Source: Clostridiales bacterium DTU074
GTDB lineage: Bacteria; Bacillota; Clostridia; Caldicoprobacterales; Caldicoprobacteraceae
Assembly (NCBI GenBank): GCA_001513075.1
Contig: LFSE01000038.1
Span: 1-56,478 of the forward strand
DNA length: 56,478 nt
Direction: 5' to 3'
In this document: positions 45,935 through 55,671 of the stretch, piece by piece
How the letters are laid out: every line of letters starts with the position of its first letter
Position numbering within the stretch: position 1 is the first letter of the stretch
Position numbers and translations under genes: made by a program
The notes under the pieces: generated by a model
What the model saw: only the letters and a program-made list of their open reading frames with translations
The model's database searches: none
Told to the model about the DNA's origin: nothing

Positions 45935-46780
45935 ATGGCTTTGTTTCGTTTTTTTCGGAATCGCCCGTTGGTAATAATTGTAATTGTATCTATTCTTTTG
46001 ATTATTGCTGCTGTATTTACCTCACGGAATGATGGAAACATGGGCATTGTTGAGGGAATAGTGGGGGATATTATATCCCCCATCCAAAAGATAATATATG
46101 GCGCTACTTCATACGTCTATAATTCCATCTTGGATATAAAGGAAAGGCGCGAGCTTTTGGCTAACTACCAGCAACTAAAAGAACGGGTGGCTTATCTGGA
46201 GAAGGAATTGATTCGAATGAATGAATTGGAAAAGCAGAATCAGCGGCTAAGAAAGCTCCTGGATTTTGCCACCGAAAGGGAGGAGTTTGTGGTTACCGGC
46301 GCCAGAATTACGGGGAAGGATCCGGGAAATTGGTTTGATGTTTTTACAATTGATAAGGGTAAGAATGACGGCATAGCTGTTAACATGGCGGTGGTAACCG
46401 AACAGGGGCTGGTAGGACGCATTATAGAGGTCGGGCCGGATTGGGCCAAAGTGCAGGCCATAATTGACGGCAGAAGTTCAATAAGCGGGATTATTGAAAG
46501 AACCAGAGATAATGGGGTGGTGAAAGGGAATAATCTCTTTGGTTTTGAGGATGGTACCTGCAGCATGATATACTTGCCCCTTGATTCGGAGATAGTTGAG
46601 GGGGACAAGGTAATTACGTCGGGTTTGGGCGGCATTCTTCCCAAAGGCATATATATCGGAGAAGTCAAAGAAGTAACCCGTGCAAAGCGGGATCTTTACA
46701 AGACTGCCATTATTGAACCGGCCGTAGATTTCCGCCGCTTGGAAGAGGTGCTGATTGTTAAAGCAAGAACAGACGACTGA
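45935..46780 (+). CDS. mreC: Rod shape-determining protein MreC
   Basis: A 281-residue protein with one N-terminal membrane helix (LVIIVIVSILLIIAAVF), a coiled coil (about 70-110, LKERVAYLEKELIRMNELEK) and the extracytoplasmic beta-barrel domain with GRIIEVGPDWAKVQAI and SGLGGILPKGIYIG. It links MreB to PBP2. ATG 45935 follows the mreB stop by 7 nt. Confidence 0.96.
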   Translation: MALFRFFRNRPLVIIVIVSILLIIAAVFTSRNDGNMGIVEGIVGDIISPIQKIIYGATSYVYNSILDIKERRELLANYQQLKERVAYLEKELIRMNELEKQNQRLRKLLDFATEREEFVVTGARITGKDPGNWFDVFTIDKGKNDGIAVNMAVVTEQGLVGRIIEVGPDWAKVQAIIDGRSSISGIIERTRDNGVVKGNNLFGFEDGTCSMIYLPLDSEIVEGDKVITSGLGGILPKGIYIGEVKEVTRAKRDLYKTAIIEPAVDFRRLEEVLIVKARTDD

Positions 46781-46843
46781 TCCGGTTTCTTGGCAAATTT
46801 GCTTAATACGAGTATAACAAATATACGGTAAAGGATAGAAAAG

Positions 46844-47353
46844 ATGAAGGGTTGGGTTATTTGCGGGATATTGTTGGGTAATGTTATTCTTCAGTCCTCT
46901 TTGTTTCCGTTTATTCAAATATATGGTGTTCAGCCTGATTCCCTGGCTGTCCTGGTTGTATCCTTTGCATTGCTGGCAGGAAATCCTACCTCGGCTGTTG
47001 TGGGTTTTTTCGGTGGTTTGCTGCAGGATATTCTTTATGGACAGGGTGTCGGGATATATGCGCTTCAGTACATGCTGGCGGGATACATAGTCGGTTTGGT
47101 TTACGGTAAGGTATTTGCTGATAAGATGTTGGTTTGTATGTTTTTTGTTGTGCTGACGGTTTTCTTCAGAGAGCTGCTTGTGTTTATCCAGCTGTTTTTT
47201 ACCGGTCTGGATGTATCGCTGTATAAAGCGCTTTTGACGGTTATACTGCCCGAAATAGCGTATACCCTGCTAATAACGCCTTTGACATATTTTTTGATGA
47301 GAAGGCTGTATAGGTACAGGTTTATGAATCGACGCTGGCATTTTGGCAGCTAG
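46844..47353 (+). CDS. mreD: Rod shape-determining protein MreD
   Basis: A 169-residue membrane protein with about five helices and the motif FFGGLLQDILYGQGVGIYAL typical of MreD. It is part of the elongasome. ATG 46844 is 63 nt after mreC; the ribosome site AAAGGATAG is weak. A terminator lies 150 nt downstream. Confidence 0.93.
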   Translation: MKGWVICGILLGNVILQSSLFPFIQIYGVQPDSLAVLVVSFALLAGNPTSAVVGFFGGLLQDILYGQGVGIYALQYMLAGYIVGLVYGKVFADKMLVCMFFVVLTVFFRELLVFIQLFFTGLDVSLYKALLTVILPEIAYTLLITPLTYFLMRRLYRYRFMNRRWHFGS

Positions 47354-47504
47354 CCGTGAGGGATTGACGGCAGTTGTACCCCTTTTCCGGTTGGGTTGCC
47401 TGACGGTATAGTTGTAAACGGATTAGAGGGGATGGCATGGTCTTTTTTTGGGTAACATGATGAATATAGCTGTAAAGATGGTGTGGGTAAGTGTGGGAGC
47501 AGAG

Positions 47505-47532
47505 AAGGGGTAAAATATACCTCTTTTTTATT
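47505..47532 (+). terminator. Terminator after the mre operon
   Basis: AAGGGGTA (47505-47512) pairs with TACCTCTT (47518-47525), one G-U, followed by TTTTTATTTAT. The 150 nt between mreD and this hairpin hold no gene I can support. Confidence 0.75.
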
Positions 47533-47614
47533 TATATGTTGCATGATAGAATAAGATGTTAGGTTATATACCTATTTGCATGCAGTGAGGTAGGGATGTA
47601 CAGGGGGTCAGCAA

Positions 47615-50059
47615 ATGCTCAAACTGTTAAAAAATCGCTATTTTTTGTTTGGAGTTATATGTGTAATAGGATTTACCATATTATTAGGCCAGCTTGCCTA
47701 TATTACGGTGAAAATGGGGGACACATATTATACATTGTCAATGGAGCGAAAATCGGTGGAGCTTCTTCTCAAAGGGAGCCGGGGAAATATCTATGATCGA
47801 AACGGTATTCCGATGGCTATGAATAAGCAGTTTTTTGTGGTGGAACTGGCAAGGGAGAGAATCCCGTCAAAGGACGAGGAACTGAATCAGCTGATCTATG
47901 ACGTCATAAGAGTTATCGAGGATAACGGTGATACGGATCGTTTGATGGATAACATCCCGATAAAGATGAGGGAAAACGGTCAGCTTTATTATATATGGGA
48001 AGAAAAGGATATTGAAGTTCAACGCAAGGAATTTGAGCGCTGGAAGAAAAATGCGGGTATAAAAGTCGATCTTTCAGCCCCGGAAATGCTCAAATATCTC
48101 AGGGAAAGGTTTAAAATCGACGATGCTTTATCGGATGATGTAGCACGCCGGATGATCTCCATCCGCCTGGATATATATATGAACCGTTATCGTCCCAATC
48201 CCATACGTGTGGCCACTGATGTCAACCAAAAAACCGTTGCCCAGATCGAAGCATACAGCAGCCAGCTCCCTGGCTTACAGGTGTCGGTGGAGACTGGGCG
48301 TTACTACCCCATGGGAGAAGTAGCTGCACATATTATTGGATATGTGGGCAGCATAAGTACGGAGGATATTGAGGAATACAAAGCAAAGGGCATTGATTTG
48401 AAGGAGGCCGGCTACGATCTGTCGGTGGACAGGATTGGTAAGCGGGGCATCGAAAAATATGCCGAGAAATGGTTAACCGCAAATACGAAGGACAAGCACG
48501 GAAAGATGTGGGCGGAAGTAAATTCTACAGGAAAGGTAGTTCGGGTATTGAGAGAAGAGCCGCCGGAGGATGGCAACAGCGTTATCCTTACGCTGGACAG
48601 CCGGCTTCAAAAGGCAGCCGAGGACATTTTGGGTGAAGAGATACAGAAAATGGCTAACGGAGATCCGCCATACACCGGTGATAAGTATGCGCCTCTAGCC
48701 GAGAGAGGTGCTGCCGTTGTACTTGATGTTAATACGGGTGAAGTATTAGCCCTTGCTAGTTATCCGTCTTTTGATCTCAATTTATTCATTCCTTCCATAT
48801 CCAATGAGGAATTCAAACAATTGTTGGAGGGAAAGGGTAAGCCCCTGACGTCGGTAGCTTTTCAGGAGCGTTTTGCTCCCGGTTCAGTATTCAAGATGTT
48901 GGTTGGTATAGCGGGTTTGATGGAAGGAAAAATAAGCCTGCATGAGCAGATCTACGATGCCTATATGTATGACAAGTATAGCAAAGGACAGGGACCCCGG
49001 TGCTGGGCCCGGCCCGGATATCATGGAAACGAGGATTTTATGGACGCTATAAAGCACTCATGCGACTATTTTTTCTATGAAGTTGCCGATCGCCTTGGAA
49101 TTGAGAAGATAAATGAATGGGGTAAGCGTTTTGGTCTGGATGGGTATACGGGCTTAGAGATCGAAGAAGTGGAATCTTCCATTGGAGGTCCCGAAAGGAA
49201 GTACTACGACAATCGCTTTAACATAATTTACGGGATAAGGAAATATATGACCGATGCAGGTTGTTTTGATGGTGTCGACCCTGAAACCCAGGAACAGCAC
49301 ATTCAGAGGCTTGCTGATCTGCCCTACGATACTCCCGGCTTGGAAATAATGGAGATCATACGGGAGGAATTGGGGTATTTCAACGAGGAAGGGGATAAAG
49401 ACTTTTTGAGGCGGCAGCAGATCAAGCTGTCGGATCTGGCAAATAAGATAAAGTATAACGTGCTGATACCGTACAAAAAGTGGAATCCCCTGGAGACCGT
49501 AATTACCGGCATAGGCCAGGGATATGTGCAGGTTACCCCTCTTGCCCTGGCTAGGTATATAGCAGCCCTCGCCAATGGAGGCAAGGTGTTGGAAGCCCAT
49601 GTAACCAAAGCGGTGGTGTCTCCTGAAGGAAATATTATAAACGAAACCAGGCCGGTAGTTGTGAATGAGGTTGGAGCTGACGAGAAATATATCGATGCTG
49701 CCCGCCAGGCTATGCATAAGGTAATATATGACAGGTCCGTTGCCGGGGGAGGAGCCGGTACGGCCATTAGTTACTTTGCAGATATAGATCCAAGCATAAC
49801 TCTGGGAGGAAAAACCGGAACCGCACAGACATCGGGACATACCGATCCCGAGGAGCGTTCAAGGAGAAATACAGCGGTGTTTGTAGCTTTTACTCCTTAT
49901 GAAGAACCCGAAATAGCGGTGGCCGTCATGATCCCCAATGGTCGTACCGCCAGCAATGCGGGTTGGATTGTGCGCCGTATAATAGAGGAATATTACCGCA
50001 TAAAGAACACCCAGAGAAGTTTTGAAAAAGTTTATGATGTAAATCGATTAAAGCAATAA
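47615..50059 (+). CDS. mrdA: Penicillin-binding protein 2 (elongasome transpeptidase)
   Basis: An 814-residue class B PBP. It has one N-terminal membrane anchor (about 7-30), a pedestal domain with RGNIYDRNGIPMA, and the transpeptidase domain with SVFK (Ser424, Lys427), SCD (equivalent to SXN) and KTG (residues 733-735, GGKTGTAQTSG). It cross-links side-wall peptidoglycan with RodA. It is longer than E. coli PBP2 (633), with an insert of about 90 charged residues before the KTG motif (around DAGCFDGVDPETQEQHIQ) and one in the N-terminal part. ATG 47615 follows AGGGGGTC. The position after mreBCD is standard. Confidence 0.94.
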   Translation: MLKLLKNRYFLFGVICVIGFTILLGQLAYITVKMGDTYYTLSMERKSVELLLKGSRGNIYDRNGIPMAMNKQFFVVELARERIPSKDEELNQLIYDVIRVIEDNGDTDRLMDNIPIKMRENGQLYYIWEEKDIEVQRKEFERWKKNAGIKVDLSAPEMLKYLRERFKIDDALSDDVARRMISIRLDIYMNRYRPNPIRVATDVNQKTVAQIEAYSSQLPGLQVSVETGRYYPMGEVAAHIIGYVGSISTEDIEEYKAKGIDLKEAGYDLSVDRIGKRGIEKYAEKWLTANTKDKHGKMWAEVNSTGKVVRVLREEPPEDGNSVILTLDSRLQKAAEDILGEEIQKMANGDPPYTGDKYAPLAERGAAVVLDVNTGEVLALASYPSFDLNLFIPSISNEEFKQLLEGKGKPLTSVAFQERFAPGSVFKMLVGIAGLMEGKISLHEQIYDAYMYDKYSKGQGPRCWARPGYHGNEDFMDAIKHSCDYFFYEVADRLGIEKINEWGKRFGLDGYTGLEIEEVESSIGGPERKYYDNRFNIIYGIRKYMTDAGCFDGVDPETQEQHIQRLADLPYDTPGLEIMEIIREELGYFNEEGDKDFLRRQQIKLSDLANKIKYNVLIPYKKWNPLETVITGIGQGYVQVTPLALARYIAALANGGKVLEAHVTKAVVSPEGNIINETRPVVVNEVGADEKYIDAARQAMHKVIYDRSVAGGGAGTAISYFADIDPSITLGGKTGTAQTSGHTDPEERSRRNTAVFVAFTPYEEPEIAVAVMIPNGRTASNAGWIVRRIIEEYYRIKNTQRSFEKVYDVNRLKQ

Positions 50060-50147
50060 TGTTTTGTGGATTTATGCAGGAATTTGGGGATAGTTTGGCG
50101 AATATTGCATGATATGACAATAAACAAGGCTTATGGGGGAAATTATG

Positions 50148-50792
50148 ATGAATCACGATGCGGTAGTATTCAAGGGTGTGCGCAATGGAATAAAGATTTA
50201 TATAGACTCCGATTACAGCAGCGAAGATATACTGGATACGTTAAAACGAAAAATAGAAGCAGGTAAACGTTTTTTTCAAGGTTCTGAGATAAACCTCACA
50301 TTTACCGGCAAGAAATTAACCGCTGGGGAACAACAGGCCATTATCGAGCTGGTTTCCCGGGAAATAAATATTGGAAGCATAACCTTTGATATTGGGAAGA
50401 CGGTTTATTCTGATCCCGAGCCTGTTGAATTTTTTGATGGCATAGAAGAAGGAATAACCCGATTTGTCAGGGGTACCATCCGAAGCGGACAGCTTGTGAG
50501 CTATCGGGGGAATGTGGTCATAATTGGAGACGTGAATCCCGGCGGAGAGATAATTGCCGAGGGCAACATTGTGGTAATGGGAACTTTACGTGGGATGGCC
50601 CATGCAGGGGCCGGCGGGAATAATAAAGCCGTTGTAGTGGCATTTAGCCTTCAGCCTACCCAGCTCCGAATCGGGACTGTAATAGCCAGACCTCCGGAGG
50701 GTGAGGTGGTTAAAGCCCTGTATCCCGAAATTGCGTATGTTCGGGATGGAAATTTGGTAATAGAACCCTATTTACCCAATAAAGGCAGGTAG
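50148..50792 (+). CDS. minC: Septum site-determining protein MinC
   Basis: A 214-residue MinC. The N-terminal FtsZ-inhibiting domain is at about 1-95. The C-terminal beta-helix has GTIRSGQLVSYRGNVVIIGD and NPGGEIIAEGNIVVMGTLRG, ending RIGTVIARPP. With MinD it prevents polar septa. Several ATGs compete (50133, 50145, 50148); GGGGGA at 50135 best fits 50148. Confidence 0.95.
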   Translation: MNHDAVVFKGVRNGIKIYIDSDYSSEDILDTLKRKIEAGKRFFQGSEINLTFTGKKLTAGEQQAIIELVSREINIGSITFDIGKTVYSDPEPVEFFDGIEEGITRFVRGTIRSGQLVSYRGNVVIIGDVNPGGEIIAEGNIVVMGTLRGMAHAGAGGNNKAVVVAFSLQPTQLRIGTVIARPPEGEVVKALYPEIAYVRDGNLVIEPYLPNKGR

Positions 50793-50947
50793 TATATAAT
50801 ATAACAAGGTTTTGCAGATGTCCATTGGCTGGGCGGGAGCTGTTTGACAATGGAGTAACAGGAATTCAGCTGTTCGGCTTTTTTAGTGTAACATGAAGTT
50901 AATTTAAGCGTGGTAATAAAATAGAGTTATATAGGAGGAATAGACAT

Positions 50948-51757
50948 ATGGGAGAGGTAATAGTTATTACGTCGGGGAAAGGAGGAGTTGGTAAAACCAC
51001 TGCTACAGCCAATATTGGGACGGCTCTGGCGCTGAGCGGCAAGAGGGTGGTGTTGGTTGATGCCGACATTGGTCTCCGTAATCTCGATGTGGTTATGGGA
51101 CTTGAGAACAGGATTGTCTATGACTTGGTTGATGTTGTGGAGAAGGTTTGCCGTTTGAAACAGGCTCTTATCCGGGACAAGCGCTTTGAAGGTTTGTATC
51201 TGCTGCCGGCCGCTCAGACAAAGGACAAAACTGCCGTTTCACCCCAGCAGATGCAGGAGCTGTGCAACCAATTGAGGGAAGAGTTTGATTATGTGCTTAT
51301 CGATTGCCCGGCGGGAATTGAACAGGGATTCAAAAATGCAATAGCTGGAGCGGATAAGGCTGCGGTGGTCACGGTACCCGAGGTATCGGCAGTGCGAGAT
51401 GCTGATCGCATCATTGGACTTCTGGCGTCCAATGATATAATGGACCCCAGGCTTATAATCAACAGGCTTAGGTTGGATATGGTTAAACGGGGCGATATGA
51501 TGGATATAGATGACACCATCGATATATTGGGCATAGATTTGCTTGGAGTTGTTCCCGATGATGAACGGGTTGTCGTATCCACAAACAGGGGCGAGCCTGT
51601 AGTGTTGGATGATGATTCATTGGCAGGACGGGCTTATAAAAATATTGCCAAAAGACTTATGGGGGAAGATATACCCATTATGGAACTGAATACCGATGAA
51701 GGCTTTTTGGCAAGATTAAAACGCTTGTTTAATGCAGGCAAAAAGCGGGCCTTATAG
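50948..51757 (+). CDS. minD: Septum site-determining protein MinD
   Basis: A 269-residue ParA-type ATPase with deviant Walker A TSGKGGVGKTTATANIG, Walker B YVLIDCPAGIE and a C-terminal amphipathic helix (FLARLKRLFNAGKKRAL) for membrane binding. It recruits MinC and is displaced by MinE. ATG 50948 follows AGGAGG. The 155-nt gap from minC has a TTGACA (50844) but no matching -10. Confidence 0.97.
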   Translation: MGEVIVITSGKGGVGKTTATANIGTALALSGKRVVLVDADIGLRNLDVVMGLENRIVYDLVDVVEKVCRLKQALIRDKRFEGLYLLPAAQTKDKTAVSPQQMQELCNQLREEFDYVLIDCPAGIEQGFKNAIAGADKAAVVTVPEVSAVRDADRIIGLLASNDIMDPRLIINRLRLDMVKRGDMMDIDDTIDILGIDLLGVVPDDERVVVSTNRGEPVVLDDDSLAGRAYKNIAKRLMGEDIPIMELNTDEGFLARLKRLFNAGKKRAL

Positions 51758-51777
51758 TAAGGATGAGGGGGATTGCT

Positions 51778-52068
51778 GTGATTGATTTGTTTAAATTCTT
51801 TGGTAAGGGAGAAAGTAAAAGCAAGGATATTGCTAAAGAGCGATTAAAGTTGGTATTGATCCATGATCGGGCCAATATTTCCCCTAAATATTTGGACATG
51901 ATCAAAGATGATGTTATAAAGGTGATTTCCAGCTATATGGAGATAGATGAGGAGGGTTTGGATATCCGCCTGTCCCGTATACCGCAGGAGGACGATACAT
52001 ATAGTACCGCACTGATTGCCAATATCCCGATAAAGAAAGTTAAAAACTTGGGACCAAATAAAGGATAG
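51778..52068 (+). CDS. minE: Cell division topological specificity factor MinE
   Basis: A 96-residue MinE with the anti-MinCD segment AKERLKLVLIHDRANISPKY and the beta-strand/dimer part. It stimulates MinD ATPase and makes the Min system oscillate, in contrast to the DivIVA-based system of Bacillus. GTG 51778 is used, after GAGGGGG; ATG 51763 overlaps that site. Confidence 0.94.
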   Translation: MIDLFKFFGKGESKSKDIAKERLKLVLIHDRANISPKYLDMIKDDVIKVISSYMEIDEEGLDIRLSRIPQEDDTYSTALIANIPIKKVKNLGPNKG

Positions 52069-52094
52069 AGATTGCAGATGCAATCTCTTTTTTA
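52067..52094 (+). terminator. Terminator after minE
   Basis: AGAGATTGC (52067-52075) pairs perfectly with GCAATCTCT (52080-52088) and runs into TTTTTTT. Confidence 0.93.
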
Positions 52095-52131
52095 ATGGCA
52101 GAGGCTTCCTATTTCATTATTGGCGTTGCTG

Positions 52132-52140
52132 TGCTATAAT
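52132..52140 (+). promoter_or_regulatory. Extended -10 promoter of rodA
   Basis: TGCTATAAT (TGnTATAAT) at 52132-52140, 37 nt before the rodA start; the -35 is weak (TTTCAT at 17-nt spacing). Confidence 0.55.
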
Positions 52141-52177
52141 GGTACAGGACAAACAGTTTGTTTTACAGGGGGAATAG

Positions 52178-53329
52178 ATGTTTAACAAAAAACTTATCAA
52201 AAATTTTGATTTTGGTATTCTTATTCTGATAACGCTGCTGACATGTTTCGGTTTAGTGGGAATCAGCGTTGCCATGCGCTCGCCAGTTGAAGGTACGGAA
52301 GAAGGTTTGATGGATATTATTGGCAACTTCGATATGTACCATGTTCGGCTGCATTTGTTGTGGTTTGCAGCCGGGCTTGTTGGCATGTTAATTGTGGCCA
52401 GCATTGACTACCATATATTGGTGGATCTTTCCCCTTATATGTACTGGGCGGTCATAGGGATGCTCATATATGTATCCGTCAGAGGTCATGTAGCCGGTAA
52501 CGCACGCAGCTGGATAGATCTGGGAGGTTTCTTTGCCCAACCTTCCGAATTTGCAAAAATTGCTTTAATTATGACTATGGCCAAGGTTATGGCGAAAAAA
52601 AAGGATGAAGGGGAAGGCTTTCTTCGCATAAAGGATCTGTTCCCCGTTTTTCTTCAGCTTGCAATTCCCATGGCCCTTATTATAGATCAGCCCGATTTTG
52701 GTACTGCAATGGTCTTTATAGCCATTGTGTTTGGGATGCTGTTTGCTGCCGGTATAAGTTATAAAATACTGCTGGGAGCGGCAGGAGCCGCTGTTGCAGC
52801 CGTACCGGTGGTATGGGATCTGCTTTTGTCCGATGTTCAAAGGAACCGGATACTGGTATTCCTGAATCCCGGGATGGATCCTCTGGGTACAGGTTACCAT
52901 GTGGTACAGTCAATGATTGCTATCGGCTCGGGAAGATTATACGGCAAGGGAATCTTAACCGATAATACATTGAGCCAGCTCAATTTTGTTCCGGCTAAGC
53001 ATACCGATTTTATTTTTTCGGTTACTGTAGAAGCCCTTGGCTTTGTGGGTGGGGCTATCATAATAGTGTTGTATTTGCTGCTGATACTGAGGACCATATA
53101 CCTGGCATACAGGGCAAAGGATACCCTGGGAAGCCTTATAATTGTGGGCGTGGTATCCATGATAATATTTCACGTGTTCGAAAACATCGGGATGACGATG
53201 GGATTGATGCCGGTTACCGGGATTCCGCTGCCCTTTATGAGCTATGGAGGAAGCTCCATGCTTACCAATATGTTTGCCTACGGTCTGGTCTTAAATGTGG
53301 CTATGCGCAGGCAAAAGATCAGGTTTTGA
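52178..53329 (+). CDS. rodA: Peptidoglycan glycosyltransferase RodA (SEDS family)
   Basis: A 383-residue membrane protein with about ten helices. SEDS motifs include ARSWIDLGGFFAQPSEFAKI, ALIIDQPDFGTAM (conserved Asp) and TGIPLPFMSYGGSSML near the C-terminus. It polymerises glycan strands for the elongasome together with PBP2. ATG 52178 follows AGGGGGAA. FtsW is a close paralogue, but the mre/PBP2 context favours RodA. Confidence 0.93.
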   Translation: MFNKKLIKNFDFGILILITLLTCFGLVGISVAMRSPVEGTEEGLMDIIGNFDMYHVRLHLLWFAAGLVGMLIVASIDYHILVDLSPYMYWAVIGMLIYVSVRGHVAGNARSWIDLGGFFAQPSEFAKIALIMTMAKVMAKKKDEGEGFLRIKDLFPVFLQLAIPMALIIDQPDFGTAMVFIAIVFGMLFAAGISYKILLGAAGAAVAAVPVVWDLLLSDVQRNRILVFLNPGMDPLGTGYHVVQSMIAIGSGRLYGKGILTDNTLSQLNFVPAKHTDFIFSVTVEALGFVGGAIIIVLYLLLILRTIYLAYRAKDTLGSLIIVGVVSMIIFHVFENIGMTMGLMPVTGIPLPFMSYGGSSMLTNMFAYGLVLNVAMRRQKIRF

Positions 53330-53371
53330 ATCGAGCTGTGAACCAATTGATATGCTGGGGGGTAAGTTCTG

Positions 53372-53800
53372 TTGAATATTGCATTGATTGCCCATGACAG
53401 AAAAAAGGAGGAAATGGTAAACTTCTGCATTGCCTATAAGAATATTCTGGCCAAGCATTCATTATGCGCCACCGGCACAACGGGCAGACTTATAGCCGAG
53501 GCCACCGGCTTGAAAATACACCGCTTTCTTTCGGGCCCCTTGGGCGGCGATCAGCAGATAGGGGCCATAGTGGCGTACAACAAAATCGATTTGGTTATAT
53601 TTATGCGGGATCCGTTGACCGCACAGCCTCATGAGCCAGATATAAATGCATTGTTGAGGCTTTGTGATGTGCACAACATCCCCCTGGCCACAAATATGGC
53701 TACGGCAGAAGCCATGGTTAAGGCCCTTGAACGGGGCGATCTGGATTGGAGGCTGATAGTGAATCCTTCAGCCGATGACAACGTATTTGACAGATGGTAA
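53372..53800 (+). CDS. mgsA: Methylglyoxal synthase
   Basis: A 142-residue MgsA. Motifs are [30 protein letters not shown] (phosphate binding), [13 protein letters not shown] and [14 protein letters not shown] with the catalytic Asp. It converts dihydroxyacetone phosphate to methylglyoxal, bypassing lower glycolysis under phosphate limitation. The start is TTG 53372, after GGGGGGTAAG. It follows rodA after 42 nt, a pairing seen in other clostridia. Confidence 0.95.
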   Translation: MNIALIAHDRKKEEMVNFCIAYKNILAKHSLCATGTTGRLIAEATGLKIHRFLSGPLGGDQQIGAIVAYNKIDLVIFMRDPLTAQPHEPDINALLRLCDVHNIPLATNMATAEAMVKALERGDLDWRLIVNPSADDNVFDRW

Positions 53801-53888
53801 GCACCCATTACAGTTGTGCGAATCCAAATCATATTCTCCATTCCCTTAAAATATACTTTTATTGATGAGGAGGGAATGGGGATTGGAA

Positions 53889-54707
53889 ATGAAAAGGAGC
53901 GTTTATACAAAAACAAGAGGTCTGCGACCGGTAAGGCGGCGTTCCAGAATTAATTTACCCATTATTCCGGGCGGTGTTCGCAGAAAGACGTCCTATAGAA
54001 GATTGGATGGCAGTGATAAACAGCAGAGAATGGCCATTTTGTCGGTCAGGTTGGCCGTTTCAGCCGTAATTGTTATCGTGGTCATACTCCTGAAGAGCAT
54101 AGATATTCCGGCAAGCCGCTGGGCAATAGAAAGGGTTAAAGAGGCTATAACTTACGATTTTAGTATAAGCGAAACCCTGGGTAAGCTGAAATTTGTCTCC
54201 AGATACTTACCCAACTTTCAAGCCGTTTTTGGGGAACAGGATATGGAGATGCAGCCTTCTTCTTCGGAAGGGGAGAGCGGGAAAGCAGACAGCGGCGCAG
54301 AAACACAGCCGCCCGTATTTACTGCCCCGGCCGAGGGTAAAGTGGTTGGCCTTTTTGGGGAGATCTATGAAGATGATGGCGGAGGCAGCAATCGGGGCAT
54401 TGATATTGTTTCCCAGGAGCAGGGCTGGGTTTATGCTGCTGCCGATGGACAGGTTATTGCAATAGGGGAAGATGAGGACTATGGAAAATATGTAAAGGTG
54501 GATCATGGGAACGGATGGATGTCTTTCTATTCCGGCTGTTCAGATATTCAGGCCGAGGTTGGTTCACCGATCAAACAGGGGGATAGGATTGGAAAAATGG
54601 GTGTAAATTCTTCAGGGGAATACCAATTGCATTTTGAAACGTGGAAGGATGAACAACCCGTGGATCCCCTGCCGCTGATCCAAGAGGACAGTAAGGTTAT
54701 CCAATGA
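53889..54707 (+). CDS. spoIVFA: SpoIVFA-like protein with degenerate M23 domain
   Basis: A 272-residue protein: a basic N-terminal tail (about 1-40), one membrane helix (about 48-66, SAVIVIVVILL), a spacer and a C-terminal M23/LytM-type domain from about 150. The catalytic residues are not kept: the HXXXD position reads NRGID and the HXH position reads QLH, so it should not cut peptidoglycan. That, and its place before spoIVFB, marks it as SpoIVFA, the anchor and inhibitor of SpoIVFB in the outer forespore membrane. ATG 53889 follows GGAATGGGGA; TTG 53883 is a possible alternative start. Confidence 0.85.
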   Translation: MKRSVYTKTRGLRPVRRRSRINLPIIPGGVRRKTSYRRLDGSDKQQRMAILSVRLAVSAVIVIVVILLKSIDIPASRWAIERVKEAITYDFSISETLGKLKFVSRYLPNFQAVFGEQDMEMQPSSSEGESGKADSGAETQPPVFTAPAEGKVVGLFGEIYEDDGGGSNRGIDIVSQEQGWVYAAADGQVIAIGEDEDYGKYVKVDHGNGWMSFYSGCSDIQAEVGSPIKQGDRIGKMGVNSSGEYQLHFETWKDEQPVDPLPLIQEDSKVIQ

Positions 54708-54728
54708 GTTTCAATAAGGTCGGCGGTT

Positions 54729-55619
54729 ATGAAGATTGGTGTATTGTTCAACATAGATATCTATATCAGCAAAATGCTGTTGTTGCTTATGATTGTGGCT
54801 GTGTTGATTGGAGAAGGGGCACGACTTGCCGTTTTTTTTGTGATCATTTTTGTGCATGAAACGGCGCACGTTATGATGGCGAGATTATTGGACTTAAGGG
54901 TAAATGAAATTGAGCTCCTTCCCTTTGGCGGAGCCGTGAGGATTGAGTCTCTGGTCGAGCTTAGCCCCAGAGACGAAGCCCTTATTGCTGCAGCCGGACC
55001 TTTGTCCAATATTGTGTTACTCACCGGATATTTGGCATTTCGCAGTCTTAACGTGCTTAGTTTGGAGAATCAGGATGTGTTTATCCAGGCAAATTTAGCT
55101 ATAGCCGGCTTTAATCTTTTACCTGTTCTTCCACTGGACGGCGGCAGAATGCTCAGGGCTGTGTTATCCCGGGAAATGGGAATAAAGAAGGCTACGCGTA
55201 TCACAGCTTTCGGCGGCTTTTTGCTTGCCCTGCTGCTTGTTATGATCGGTCTGTATGCCCTTTATTACAGAATATTTAATCCGACGCTTTTTGTAACAGC
55301 CGGCTTTCTGGCATATTCGGCCGTTAAGGAAAGCAGGATGGCGGCCTATATACTCATTCGTGATATTACCTACAAAAAGGATATGTTGTTGAAAGCAGGT
55401 GTACTGCCGGTTAGGGAAATAACCGTCTTGTATGATCTGGCGGTTAAAGATATAATAAAAAATTTTATACCCCGTTGTTACCATTATGTGGTAATAGTGG
55501 ATGAGCATTTAAGGGTCAAAGGCCGTTTAAGCGAGGCTGATATAGTGCGGGGGATTTTGGAATACGGTTTGGATACCCCCGTGGTCATGCTGATGGGAAA
55601 TAAACGCCACATTGGTTGA
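54729..55619 (+). CDS. spoIVFB: Site-2 metalloprotease SpoIVFB (M50 family)
   Basis: A 296-residue intramembrane protease. HETAH (His43, Glu44, His47) is the zinc motif in a membrane helix and NLLPVLPLDGGR supplies the third ligand Asp137. The C-terminal part resembles a CBS domain (VKDIIKNFIPRCYHYVVIVD), which in SpoIVFB senses ATP. In sporulation it cleaves pro-SigmaK in the mother cell. ATG 54729 is 21 nt after spoIVFA, with AAGGTCGGCGG before it. This pair would govern the SigmaK-like promoters at the left of the window. Confidence 0.94.
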   Translation: MKIGVLFNIDIYISKMLLLLMIVAVLIGEGARLAVFFVIIFVHETAHVMMARLLDLRVNEIELLPFGGAVRIESLVELSPRDEALIAAAGPLSNIVLLTGYLAFRSLNVLSLENQDVFIQANLAIAGFNLLPVLPLDGGRMLRAVLSREMGIKKATRITAFGGFLLALLLVMIGLYALYYRIFNPTLFVTAGFLAYSAVKESRMAAYILIRDITYKKDMLLKAGVLPVREITVLYDLAVKDIIKNFIPRCYHYVVIVDEHLRVKGRLSEADIVRGILEYGLDTPVVMLMGNKRHIG

Positions 55620-55671
55620 TATTTTGGGAACAATAAAATAATGAAGTAATAATATTAAGGAGGCAGCTTGG

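Noticed and set aside
50844-50890. TTGACA between minC and minD as a promoter
   Set aside because: No -10 box at 16-18 nt; likely chance.
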